Position numbers and translations under genes: made by a program
Assembly (NCBI GenBank): GCA_035476635.1
Contig: DATILI010000224.1
Location: 1-7,220 of the forward strand
Direction of reading: 5' to 3'
Source: DATILI01 sp035476635
Lineage (GTDB): Bacteria > Pseudomonadota > Gammaproteobacteria > Burkholderiales > Burkholderiaceae_C
DNA: 7,220 nt
The notes under the pieces: model-generated
Told to the model about the DNA's origin: nothing
Databases searched by the model: none
The model's input: the letters and a program-made list of their open reading frames with translations, nothing else
Part shown: positions 1 to 5,811 of the stretch, piece by piece
How the letters are laid out: the number at the start of each line of letters is the position of its first letter
Numbering within the stretch: the first letter of the stretch is position 1

Positions 1-113
1 GCATCGAGCAGCGAGAACGAAGTGGCCTCGTCGATGGTCCAGCCGAACACATTGCCGCCGAAGCACAGTGGCGAAACCTGAAGGCCGGAGCGGCCGAGTT
101 GACGTGTCTGCAT
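1..113 (-). CDS. Aldo/keto reductase, N-terminal fragment (runs off left edge)
   Basis: The first 37 codons are visible, starting with ATG at 113. The translation begins MQTRQLGRSGLQVSPLCFGG and continues NVFGWTIDEATSFSLLD, the typical N-terminal beta-hairpin and first strand of the aldo/keto reductase TIM barrel (pattern R-x-LG-x-SGL-x-VS-x-L-x-x-GG). The family reduces aldehydes or ketones with NADPH in the cytoplasm. The catalytic Asp/Tyr/Lys/His residues lie beyond the edge and cannot be checked. An AGGGGA ribosome-binding site 5 nt upstream supports this start. It is the fourth gene in the same direction as the two sulfatase genes, but a 105-bp gap separates it from the binding-protein gene, so it may have its own promoter. 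A role in processing the carbonyl or alcohol released by sulfate-ester hydrolysis is inference from position only. Confidence 0.88.
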   Translation of the reverse strand, partial: MQTRQLGRSGLQVSPLCFGGNVFGWTIDEATSFSLLD

Positions 114-118
114 TGCGG

Positions 119-124
119 TCCCCT
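119..124 (-). promoter_or_regulatory. Ribosome-binding site of the aldo/keto reductase gene
   Basis: On the minus strand AGGGGA precedes the ATG at 113 by 5 nt. It supports the ATG at 113, which also matches the usual N-terminus of the family. Confidence 0.6.
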
Positions 125-218
125 GGTGATCAAACGCAGCATTGTGCTTGCATCCGGGCAGGCCTGCAGCGCGCAGTCCAGGCACCTGGCATTCGGCGCA
201 TTTTTTTGGTGGCGCGCC

Positions 219-1190
219 TTACTCGGGCTTGTAGTTGATCTTCTTCAGGTAACCGCCCCAGCGCTGGTGATCGCTGCGCACCAGGTTCGCAAACTCGGCC
301 GTGGGCATGCCGCCTGGCTCGAAGCCGAAGTTCAGGTACATGGCCCGCACCTCTGGGGCGTTCAAGGCCTTGGCGAACTCGGCCTGCAGCCTGGCGGCGA
401 CGTCAGGCGGTGTGCCCTTGGGCACGAAGATGCCGATCCAGCCGTCCGATTCGATGTTGGGGTAGCCCAGCTCGCGGATGGTGGGCACGTCAGGGAAAGA
501 GGGCAGGCGCTTGGGGCCCATGTAGGCGTGGGCCTTGAGCTTGCCGGCCTTGACCAGTTGTACCACCGGCCCCGCCACACCCGTCCACAGGAAGTTGACG
601 GTGCCGGGTACCAGGTCTTTCACCGCGTCGCCCGACGCCTTGTAGTGCACCGCCGTCATCTCCACGCCCAGTTCCTGTGCCAGCAGCATGCCGCCGAAGT
701 GCGAGATGGTGCCGGGGCTGTAGGTGGCGTAGTTGACCCGGCCCCTGGGCTGCGCCCTGGCCCAATCCGCCAGCTCCTTGAAGTTGTTGGGCGGCAGGCT
801 GGTTGGCGTGAGCAGCATCAGGCTGCCGCGCCCCAGGTCGGTGAGCGGCACCAGGTCGGTCAAGGTGTCATACGGGTATTTGTAGACGTGCGGGTTGATG
901 ACCACGCCGGCCTGCACGGTGATCAGCACCGTGTTGCCGTCCGCCGGGCTTGCCGCCACCGCATGGCCCGCGATGCGGCCTTGCGCGCCGGGCTTGTTGT
1001 CGACGATGACCGGGCGCGCCATGGCCGTGGCCATCTTCTCCGCCACGGGGCGGATCAGCGCGTCCATGCCGCCGCCGGCTTGGTCGGAGGTGATGATCCT
1101 GAGCGCTGTCTGGGCCTGCGCGGGCAGCGCAGCCGCAAGGCCGGCCAGCGCCCAGGCGAGCAATCCCGGCCAATGCACGAACTTCTTCAT
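219..1190 (-). CDS. Bug/TctC-family periplasmic solute-binding protein
   Basis: The product is 323 aa, the usual length for the tripartite tricarboxylate transporter (TTT) receptor family (Bug proteins), which bind small, mostly anionic organic solutes in the periplasm and deliver them to TctA/TctB membrane subunits. Residues 1-26 form a Sec signal peptide: MKK, a hydrophobic stretch, then A-Q-A as a likely cleavage site. Family marks follow: the first ligand loop SDQAGGGMDALIRPVA (35-50), VIVDNKPGAQG (61-71), the PYDTLTDLVPL segment (106-116), the YSPGTISH loop (157-164) that normally contacts ligand carboxylates, LPSFPDVPTIRELGYP (229-244) and GIFVPKGTPPDV (253-264). The frame stays open to 1220, but ATG 1190 is chosen because it gives a clean signal peptide and has a GGAGA site upstream. 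It starts 32 bp after the sulfatase stop, so it is probably co-transcribed. No TctA/TctB genes are in the window, so it is an orphan receptor here. The ligand is unknown; an organosulfate or its product is a guess from context. Confidence 0.93.
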   Translation of the reverse strand: MKKFVHWPGLLAWALAGLAAALPAQAQTALRIITSDQAGGGMDALIRPVAEKMATAMARPVIVDNKPGAQGRIAGHAVAASPADGNTVLITVQAGVVINPHVYKYPYDTLTDLVPLTDLGRGSLMLLTPTSLPPNNFKELADWARAQPRGRVNYATYSPGTISHFGGMLLAQELGVEMTAVHYKASGDAVKDLVPGTVNFLWTGVAGPVVQLVKAGKLKAHAYMGPKRLPSFPDVPTIRELGYPNIESDGWIGIFVPKGTPPDVAARLQAEFAKALNAPEVRAMYLNFGFEPGGMPTAEFANLVRSDHQRWGGYLKKINYKPE

Positions 1191-1194
1191 GTGG

Positions 1195-1199
1195 TCTCC
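1195..1199 (-). promoter_or_regulatory. Ribosome-binding site deciding the start of the binding-protein gene
   Basis: GGAGA on the minus strand lies 4 nt before ATG 1190. It favours this ATG over the upstream in-frame ATGs at 1220 and 1214, which would put ten or eight charged or polar residues ahead of the signal peptide and would overlap or abut the sulfatase stop. Confidence 0.6.
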
Positions 1200-1222
1200 G
1201 TCGTCGTTGTGCATTGCCATGT

Positions 1223-2758
1223 CTACACCGGTGTCATGCGTTCCAGCACCGGCCCTTGCGGCGGCAGCTGGCTGGCCAGCAACTCACGCAGGCGTTCGCG
1301 CACTGGCTTGGTGGCCGGGTCGTCAAAACGATTGTCATGCTGCAGCGGATCGTTGGCGAGGTCGTAGAGCTCGCCTTCGCTGCCATCGTGGATGCTGCCC
1401 GCCTCGTAGAAGGTGGCGATCCATTGGCGTCCCGCATCGGCGTGATAGACGGTGCGCAGGTGCTGCTCGATGTTGCGCAGATTGCTGTCCCATTCTGTGA
1501 GCGACCAGTCCCGCGTGGCCGCAGCGTTGCTGGTGGGCATGGCCCGGCCTTGCATGGTGTCAGGGACGGGCACCCCGGCAATGGCGCAGAAGGTCGGCGC
1601 CAGGTCCACCTGCTGCACCGGCGCGCTGACTTCGGCCGGCGCAATCCTTGCGCTCAAGGCAGGGCGCCAGACCATGGGCAGGCGCATCAAGGCGTCGCAG
1701 TGGTAGGGGCCCTTGAACAGCAGGCCGAAGTCACCCTGCAGCTCGCCGTGGTCAGCGGTCCAGAGTACGTCGGTATCCGCTTCCCAGCCTTTGGCCTTGA
1801 TCGCCGTCATCACGCGGCCCAAGGCCTCGTCCATCAACTCGTTCTCGATATGGTTCATGGCGTCAACCTCGCGCAACTGGTTGGCCGTCATCGCGGCGGG
1901 CACCCATTTCGGCGGCGCCTCGAAGTTGGTGACGAGCTTGCCGCTGTACCAGTCGAGCCACTGGCGCGGCTTGTTCGCGAGCACCTTCTCGGCCTGGCCC
2001 GGCGGCAGGTAGCCCGCGGGCGTGTCCAGCTCGCGCCAGGGCACGCGGTGCAATTCGCTTTGCGGCGGATCCCAGGGGTGGTGCGGGTCGGGAAAGCTGA
2101 GCCAGCAGAACCAGTCGGCATCGGCGTCCAGCGTGTTGAGCCAGGCGATGGCCTGGTCGGCCACCCAGTCGGTGTGGTAGAGCTCGCGCGGCACCGGGTT
2201 GTGCTTGACCTGCACCGCGCCGGTGTCGCCGCCGCCTTCACCGTTCACGTCCAGGGTGGCCGGGTCGATCACCTTGTAGAAACCATCGCACAGGTCGGCA
2301 TGGTCGCGGCGCATGTGCAGCGCGTAGTGCAGCCAGCCCTGCACCGTGTGCGTGCCCAGCACCGCATGCTCGAAACCGCGCAGGGGACCGGTCGTGCCGC
2401 CCATGCAAAGCCTGGTTTCGGCGAAACGCGCCATCGGGTCCATCAGCGGATCGAAGTGGCCCTTGCCGATCAGCGCCGTGCGGTAGCCATGCTGGCGCAG
2501 ATGCTCGGCAACGCTCGGTGCACTGTGCGGCAGTTCCATGCCGTTCATCGTGACGCCATGGGTGCGCGTGTATTGGCCGGTCAGGATGGTGGAGCGCGCC
2601 GGCTGGCAGACCACGCTGTTGGCGTGGGCGCGCGTGTAGCGAATGCCTTGGCGCGCCAGCGTGTCGATCACCGGCGTGCGGCCGACCATGCCGCCATTGC
2701 AGCCGAGGGCGTCGTAGCGCTGCTGGTCGGTGGTGATGAAAAGGATCTTGCGGCCCAT
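1223..2758 (-). CDS. Type I (formylglycine-dependent) sulfatase of the alkaline phosphatase superfamily
   Basis: The product is 511 aa. This family hydrolyses sulfate esters, and some members hydrolyse phosphonate or phosphate esters, using a formylglycine made from a conserved Cys. The sulfatase signature CQPARSTILTGQ is at residues 51-62, with Cys51 as the predicted formylglycine and Pro53 and Arg55 in place. The metal site is visible: D11-Q12 near the N-terminus and D336-H337 in TADHGELQGD. GYRTALIGKGHFD (91-103) supplies the usual Lys/His, PDPHHPWDPP is at 223-232, and K349 is a further likely active-site residue. The D-Q with D-H pattern and the length resemble choline sulfatase and phosphonate monoester hydrolase, so the exact ester is uncertain. 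There is no signal peptide (the protein starts MGRKILFITT, the first beta strand), implying a cytoplasmic enzyme. Maturation would need a formylglycine-generating enzyme, not seen here. The start has a good AGGAG site. It lies 24 bp after the upstream alkyl sulfatase stop, so the two are very likely co-transcribed. Confidence 0.93.
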   Translation of the reverse strand: MGRKILFITTDQQRYDALGCNGGMVGRTPVIDTLARQGIRYTRAHANSVVCQPARSTILTGQYTRTHGVTMNGMELPHSAPSVAEHLRQHGYRTALIGKGHFDPLMDPMARFAETRLCMGGTTGPLRGFEHAVLGTHTVQGWLHYALHMRRDHADLCDGFYKVIDPATLDVNGEGGGDTGAVQVKHNPVPRELYHTDWVADQAIAWLNTLDADADWFCWLSFPDPHHPWDPPQSELHRVPWRELDTPAGYLPPGQAEKVLANKPRQWLDWYSGKLVTNFEAPPKWVPAAMTANQLREVDAMNHIENELMDEALGRVMTAIKAKGWEADTDVLWTADHGELQGDFGLLFKGPYHCDALMRLPMVWRPALSARIAPAEVSAPVQQVDLAPTFCAIAGVPVPDTMQGRAMPTSNAAATRDWSLTEWDSNLRNIEQHLRTVYHADAGRQWIATFYEAGSIHDGSEGELYDLANDPLQHDNRFDDPATKPVRERLRELLASQLPPQGPVLERMTPV

Positions 2759-2766
2759 GTGTTCAA

Positions 2767-2771
2767 CTCCT
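2767..2771 (-). promoter_or_regulatory. Ribosome-binding site of the type I sulfatase gene
   Basis: AGGAG on the minus strand lies 8 nt before ATG 2758, inside the 24-bp gap after the alkyl sulfatase stop. It is a near-ideal Shine-Dalgarno site, suggesting strong translation from the shared transcript. Confidence 0.7.
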
Positions 2772-2782
2772 GTGGTTGCGGT

Positions 2783-4645
2783 TCAATGGCTGGCGAGCTG
2801 CGGCAATTTCGCTGGCCGCGGGTCGAAGAGCGAGAAGAATGCAGCCAGGTCCTGCAAGCTGCCGTTTTCCAGTTGCACCTGTCCCTCGGCCATCAGCTCC
2901 GGGAAAGCGGTGATGCCGCCGAGCAGCAGCTTGCCCAGCACCGTGCTTCTCAATGCCAGGCAGGGTTCCAGGCCCGCTGCAACAGGCGTCGCGTGCTCAT
3001 GGATCTGCAATACCCCGCGACGCAGTTCCAGCCGCAGGGTTTGCGCAAGATCGGTCAGGCGGAATCGGATGAAACGGTGCTCGTCAAAGCAGCGCTCGGC
3101 CGCGACGCGCACCGAGAGCATCTCCAGCAACTGGCGCGGCGGGATGGCCCGCAGGATGTCGGGCGCGGCCAGCGCGCCGCCGCTCGGCATGGGCCGGCTT
3201 TCATAGCGCCCTTCGAGTTCGCGCGCGCCGGTGAGGTACCAGTTGCGCCAGTTGATGTTTTCCGTGGCAAAGCCCAGTGTCCGCAACGCTTGCGCCTTCA
3301 GCGCCCTGGCGTCGGTGTCCTGCGTGTCCACGCGCACCAGCAGCGAGGCCAGCTCCGCGCCCCAGCGGGCGTTGTCCAGGCTGTCCGGATCGTTGTCTTG
3401 CAGCGCCGCGCGCACGCGCGAAAGCGTTGCCTCGCGCCCGCCGATCAGGGCGATCCAGCGGGCGGCCCGGTCGCGCGGGGGCAATGGGTCCAGGGTCGTG
3501 GGGTCGCCGTCAAACCAACCCAGTTGGCCGGTGAACACCTGGCGCACCGAGTGCTTGACCGTGCCGTAGTACTCGCCCAGCCAGCTGTGCTGCGCCAGGT
3601 GCGGGGGCAGGGCGGGCAGCAGGTCTGCCAGTTCGTCGGGTGTGGCGCCGCGGTTGATGAAGCGCACGGCCTGGTCGTGGATGAAGGCGATCGCATCGCG
3701 GTACACCTGCAGCAACTCGGCCACGTTGTCCGCCCCCGCCACCGGCCGCCCGTGCGAGGGCACCATGCAGCGCGCCGGATAGCCGCGCATGAAGTCCAGC
3801 GTGCGCACCCATTGCTGCGGGTCGCGGTAGCGTGTGCCGCGGATGGTGTGTACGTTGCACAGGCATTCGCCTTGAACCACTTCGGCACTGACCAGCACGC
3901 CCAGGTCCGGCAGCCAGGCGATGATCTCGTCGTCGCACTCCGAGGGCGCGTGCCGCAGCTCAAAGTGCAACCCGCCCAGCGTGATGTCCAGCTGCTCGGC
4001 AAAGGTGCGCGAGGGCGCGATGAAGGTCGTGCGGCCATCGGCAAACTTCGGTCCGATGCCGCTGTTGACCTGGCCCTCGGGACCGACCTCCAGGAGGCTG
4101 CCGAACGAGTAGGCCGCGCGCAGGCCGAGAATGGGTGCGACCACGACGGCGTTGTTGATCACGGCTTCCATCAGGGTTTCGTGCGCGATGATCTGGCAGG
4201 CGCCGCTGGCCACGGACTCGTCAGTGGCAAAGGCGCGGACGCCGCCGATGTGATCGGTGTGGTTGTGGGTGTAGATCACCGCGACGAACGGCAGGCCCCG
4301 GGCTTCGGGGCAGGCCTTGAAGAAATCATCGCGCGCGGCCTCGGCGGACTCCAGGCGTTCGGTGGTGTCGATGACCACGACGCCGCTGTCGCCGACGACG
4401 AAGATCACGTTGGCAATCGCATAGCCCACGGCGCTGTAGACGCGATCGGCCACGCGGTAGATGCGCTGCGCCAGCTTGCGCGAATGTTCCGTCAGGCGCC
4501 GCGGCACCGTGGGGGAGGGTTCGGCCCACCCCAGGTTCTTGCCCGCATCGAAGACGATGTCCACGTCCTTGTAGTAATGTTCGTGGTCGATTTCCACGCG
4601 TGGGCGGCGCAGGATCTGTTGCAGGCTTTTGCCTTCTTCGGTCAT
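2783..4645 (-). CDS. Type III (metallo-beta-lactamase-fold) alkyl sulfatase, SdsA1/BDS1-like
   Basis: The product is 620 aa. Family members hydrolyse alkyl sulfate esters to alcohol and sulfate with a two-zinc centre. The metal motif THNHTDH is at 126-132 (H127, H129, D131, H132). Likely further ligands are E236 in APSECDDE, E255 in VSAEV and H298 in VPSHGRP, with R269 in NVHTIRG a candidate sulfate contact. The metallo-beta-lactamase domain spans about 60-305. The alkyl-sulfatase dimerisation domain follows (about 310-445), with the typical YYGTVKHSVRQVFTGQLGWF and DPLPP segments. The C-terminal SCP2-like hydrophobic-pocket domain is at about 495-612. The MBL motif and all three domains are present, so the gene looks intact. 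Unlike secreted SdsA1, no signal peptide is visible, so it is probably cytoplasmic. The start is ATG 4645 with a moderate AAAGG site (4656-4660). It is the first gene of the minus-strand cluster, facing the divergent AraC regulator 71 bp away. The true substrate could be a branched or secondary alkyl sulfate rather than SDS. Confidence 0.93.
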   Translation of the reverse strand: MTEEGKSLQQILRRPRVEIDHEHYYKDVDIVFDAGKNLGWAEPSPTVPRRLTEHSRKLAQRIYRVADRVYSAVGYAIANVIFVVGDSGVVVIDTTERLESAEAARDDFFKACPEARGLPFVAVIYTHNHTDHIGGVRAFATDESVASGACQIIAHETLMEAVINNAVVVAPILGLRAAYSFGSLLEVGPEGQVNSGIGPKFADGRTTFIAPSRTFAEQLDITLGGLHFELRHAPSECDDEIIAWLPDLGVLVSAEVVQGECLCNVHTIRGTRYRDPQQWVRTLDFMRGYPARCMVPSHGRPVAGADNVAELLQVYRDAIAFIHDQAVRFINRGATPDELADLLPALPPHLAQHSWLGEYYGTVKHSVRQVFTGQLGWFDGDPTTLDPLPPRDRAARWIALIGGREATLSRVRAALQDNDPDSLDNARWGAELASLLVRVDTQDTDARALKAQALRTLGFATENINWRNWYLTGARELEGRYESRPMPSGGALAAPDILRAIPPRQLLEMLSVRVAAERCFDEHRFIRFRLTDLAQTLRLELRRGVLQIHEHATPVAAGLEPCLALRSTVLGKLLLGGITAFPELMAEGQVQLENGSLQDLAAFFSLFDPRPAKLPQLASH

Positions 4646-4688
4646 GGCGCTGGTGCCTTTCGTGGACGTTGTGTTTTGCGATGAGGAG

Positions 4689-4717
4689 ATGCTAGGGTCC
4701 GCCCTGGCTGCTGTCGA
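4689..4717 (-). promoter_or_regulatory. Predicted sigma-70-type promoter of the sulfatase operon
   Basis: Reading the minus strand, TCGACA (4717-4712, 5 of 6 matches to TTGACA) is followed after exactly 17 nt by TAGCAT (4694-4689, 4 of 6 matches to TATAAT). Transcription would start near 4682, leaving a leader of about 37 nt before the alkyl sulfatase ATG at 4645. The -35 touches the promoter-proximal copy of a tandem direct repeat, consistent with activator control. It was predicted by eye, and matches of this quality do occur by chance, but the position is right. Confidence 0.5.
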
Positions 4718-4753
4718 TGACGCGAGAACCCGAAAAAATGATGCGAGAACCAG
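4717..4753. repeat. Tandem 16-bp direct repeat on a 21-bp pitch; candidate AraC-family operator
   Basis: ATGACGCGAGAACCCG (4717-4732) and ATGATGCGAGAACCAG (4738-4753) match at 14 of 16 positions, with GCGAGAACC identical in both. The starts are 21 bp apart, so both copies face the same side of the helix. This is the spacing of AraC I1/I2 and XylS/Pm half-sites. The copy nearer the sulfatase operon abuts its predicted -35. The repeat overlaps the first codons of the regulator, so it could instead be a coding duplication (MTREPEK then MMREPVT). Confidence 0.55.
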
Positions 4754-5757
4754 TGACCACTTCGGTCGCGGCGTGCGTGCTGGCGCAGTTCATTGCCGCG
4801 CGGGGTGATGCGGCGTCGCTTGCCGCGCTGCAGCAATTGCCGGTCACCATCGCCAGCCTGGCCGAGTCCGACGCCGAGGTAGCGTTGCCGGTGTTCGGCG
4901 AGCTCTGGCGCATCGCCGCGCGCATCGAACCCGCCATCGGCCTGCAGCTCATGCGGCAGTTCCTGCCTGAGCAGATGCATTTCGTCGGCCACATCGTGGT
5001 GCGCGCCGCCACCTTGCGCGAGGCTCTGGGCCTGTGGTGCCGCTATGCCGGCCTGGTGTGTGCGAGCGATGAACTGGTGCTGCGCGAGGAGGGCGATCTC
5101 GCGCACCTGGCATACCGCAGCCTGGACGTGCGGTTTCACCTGCCGTGGCTGGTGGAGCACTATGCCTGCCTGGCGCTGGCCTGCCTGCGCCGCTTCACCG
5201 ATAGCGCCGCGGGCCTCAGTGCCGTGCAGTTCAGCCACCAGCCGCTGGCCGACACGGCGCAGTACAGCGAGCGCCTGGGCTGCGAGGTTCGATTCGGCGC
5301 ACCGCACGACCGCTTCAGCTTTTCCCGGGCCCATCTTGATCGGCCGATGACCCGGGCCGATTCCTACCTCAAGCATTTTCTGGAGCAGCAGGCCCAGGCG
5401 CGCCTGGCCCGAGCGCCGCGCACGCTGTCGCTGGCCGAGCAGGTGCGCGAGGCCTGCGCCCAACGCCTGTTGGCGCACCAGGGCGCGAGCCTGGAGGAAG
5501 TGGCCACGCAACTGGGCGTCACTGAAAGCGCGATGCAGCGGCAATTGCATGCGCAAGAGGCGAGCTTTCGCGATCTGCTGGACGACGCCAAGAAGCAGGT
5601 GGCGCAGGCCTTGCTGCGCCGTGGCCTGCCCCTGGTGCTGATCAGCGAGCAACTGGGCTTTGCCGAGCCGCCGGTGCTGCAGCGCGCCTGCAAGCGCTGG
5701 TTTGGCGTGAGTGCAGGCGAGATGCGTCAGCGCCTGATGTCGGGCCTGGAGCAGTAG
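4717..5757 (+). CDS. AraC-family transcriptional regulator with an Arabinose_bd/OruR-type N-terminal domain
   Basis: The product is 346 aa, a usual length for this subfamily. Residues about 14-215 form the N-terminal effector/dimerisation domain, ending in the characteristic FGAPHDRFSFSRAHLDRPM (193-211). The C-terminal double helix-turn-helix domain is at about 238-340: the first HTH is ASLEEVATQLGVTESAMQRQL (257-277) and the second is around LVLISEQLGFAEPPVLQRACKRWFG (306-330), the AraC signature region. It is divergent from the alkyl sulfatase gene with a 71-bp gap, which suggests that it controls that operon, probably as an activator responding to a substrate or product. The start is uncertain. 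ATG 4717 is the first possible ATG after an in-frame TAG at 4693, but ATG 4738, ATG 4741 and GTG 4753 are in frame, and none has a clear Shine-Dalgarno site. A later start would leave the direct repeat in the untranslated leader. SdsB, known to regulate SDS degradation in Pseudomonas, is LysR-type and so unrelated. Confidence 0.92.
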   Translation: MTREPEKMMREPVTTSVAACVLAQFIAARGDAASLAALQQLPVTIASLAESDAEVALPVFGELWRIAARIEPAIGLQLMRQFLPEQMHFVGHIVVRAATLREALGLWCRYAGLVCASDELVLREEGDLAHLAYRSLDVRFHLPWLVEHYACLALACLRRFTDSAAGLSAVQFSHQPLADTAQYSERLGCEVRFGAPHDRFSFSRAHLDRPMTRADSYLKHFLEQQAQARLARAPRTLSLAEQVREACAQRLLAHQGASLEEVATQLGVTESAMQRQLHAQEASFRDLLDDAKKQVAQALLRRGLPLVLISEQLGFAEPPVLQRACKRWFGVSAGEMRQRLMSGLEQ

Positions 5758-5811
5758 GCGCTGCTGCGACACTATGATCCGCATGTGGCCGATCCAACCA
5801 GGCAGGCGTGA

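Noticed and set aside
195..218. GC stem with a T-run (201-207), terminator-like
   Set aside because: The T-run is on the plus strand, where no gene ends. For the minus-strand genes it reads as an A-run, so it cannot be their intrinsic terminator.
833..860. Direct repeat CCAGGTCGGT with an 18-bp pitch
   Set aside because: It lies inside the binding-protein gene and reflects repeated codons for the LTDLVPLTDLG segment, which is ordinary for this family.
1225..1234. Perfect 10-bp palindrome ACACCGGTGT at the sulfatase 3' end
   Set aside because: It encodes the last codons of the sulfatase, is short, has no U-tract, and such palindromes are expected by chance in GC-rich DNA.
1214..4684. A 1156-codon open frame on the plus strand, antisense to both sulfatase genes
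   Set aside because: The opposite strand carries complete, motif-bearing enzymes. The antisense translation is rich in His, Arg, Gln, Ala and Val with no recognisable domain, and its length is explained by the G/C-rich third positions of the real genes.
4681..4695. Tiny ATG-AGG-AGA-TGC-TAG reading frame upstream of the regulator
   Set aside because: It has only four codons and no ribosome-binding site of its own, and it overlaps the predicted -10 of the opposite promoter. It is more likely chance.
5773..5778. TATGAT, a -10-like hexamer in the gap before the dCache gene
   Set aside because: No acceptable -35 hexamer at 16-18 nt upstream and no extended -10, so a promoter cannot be supported.
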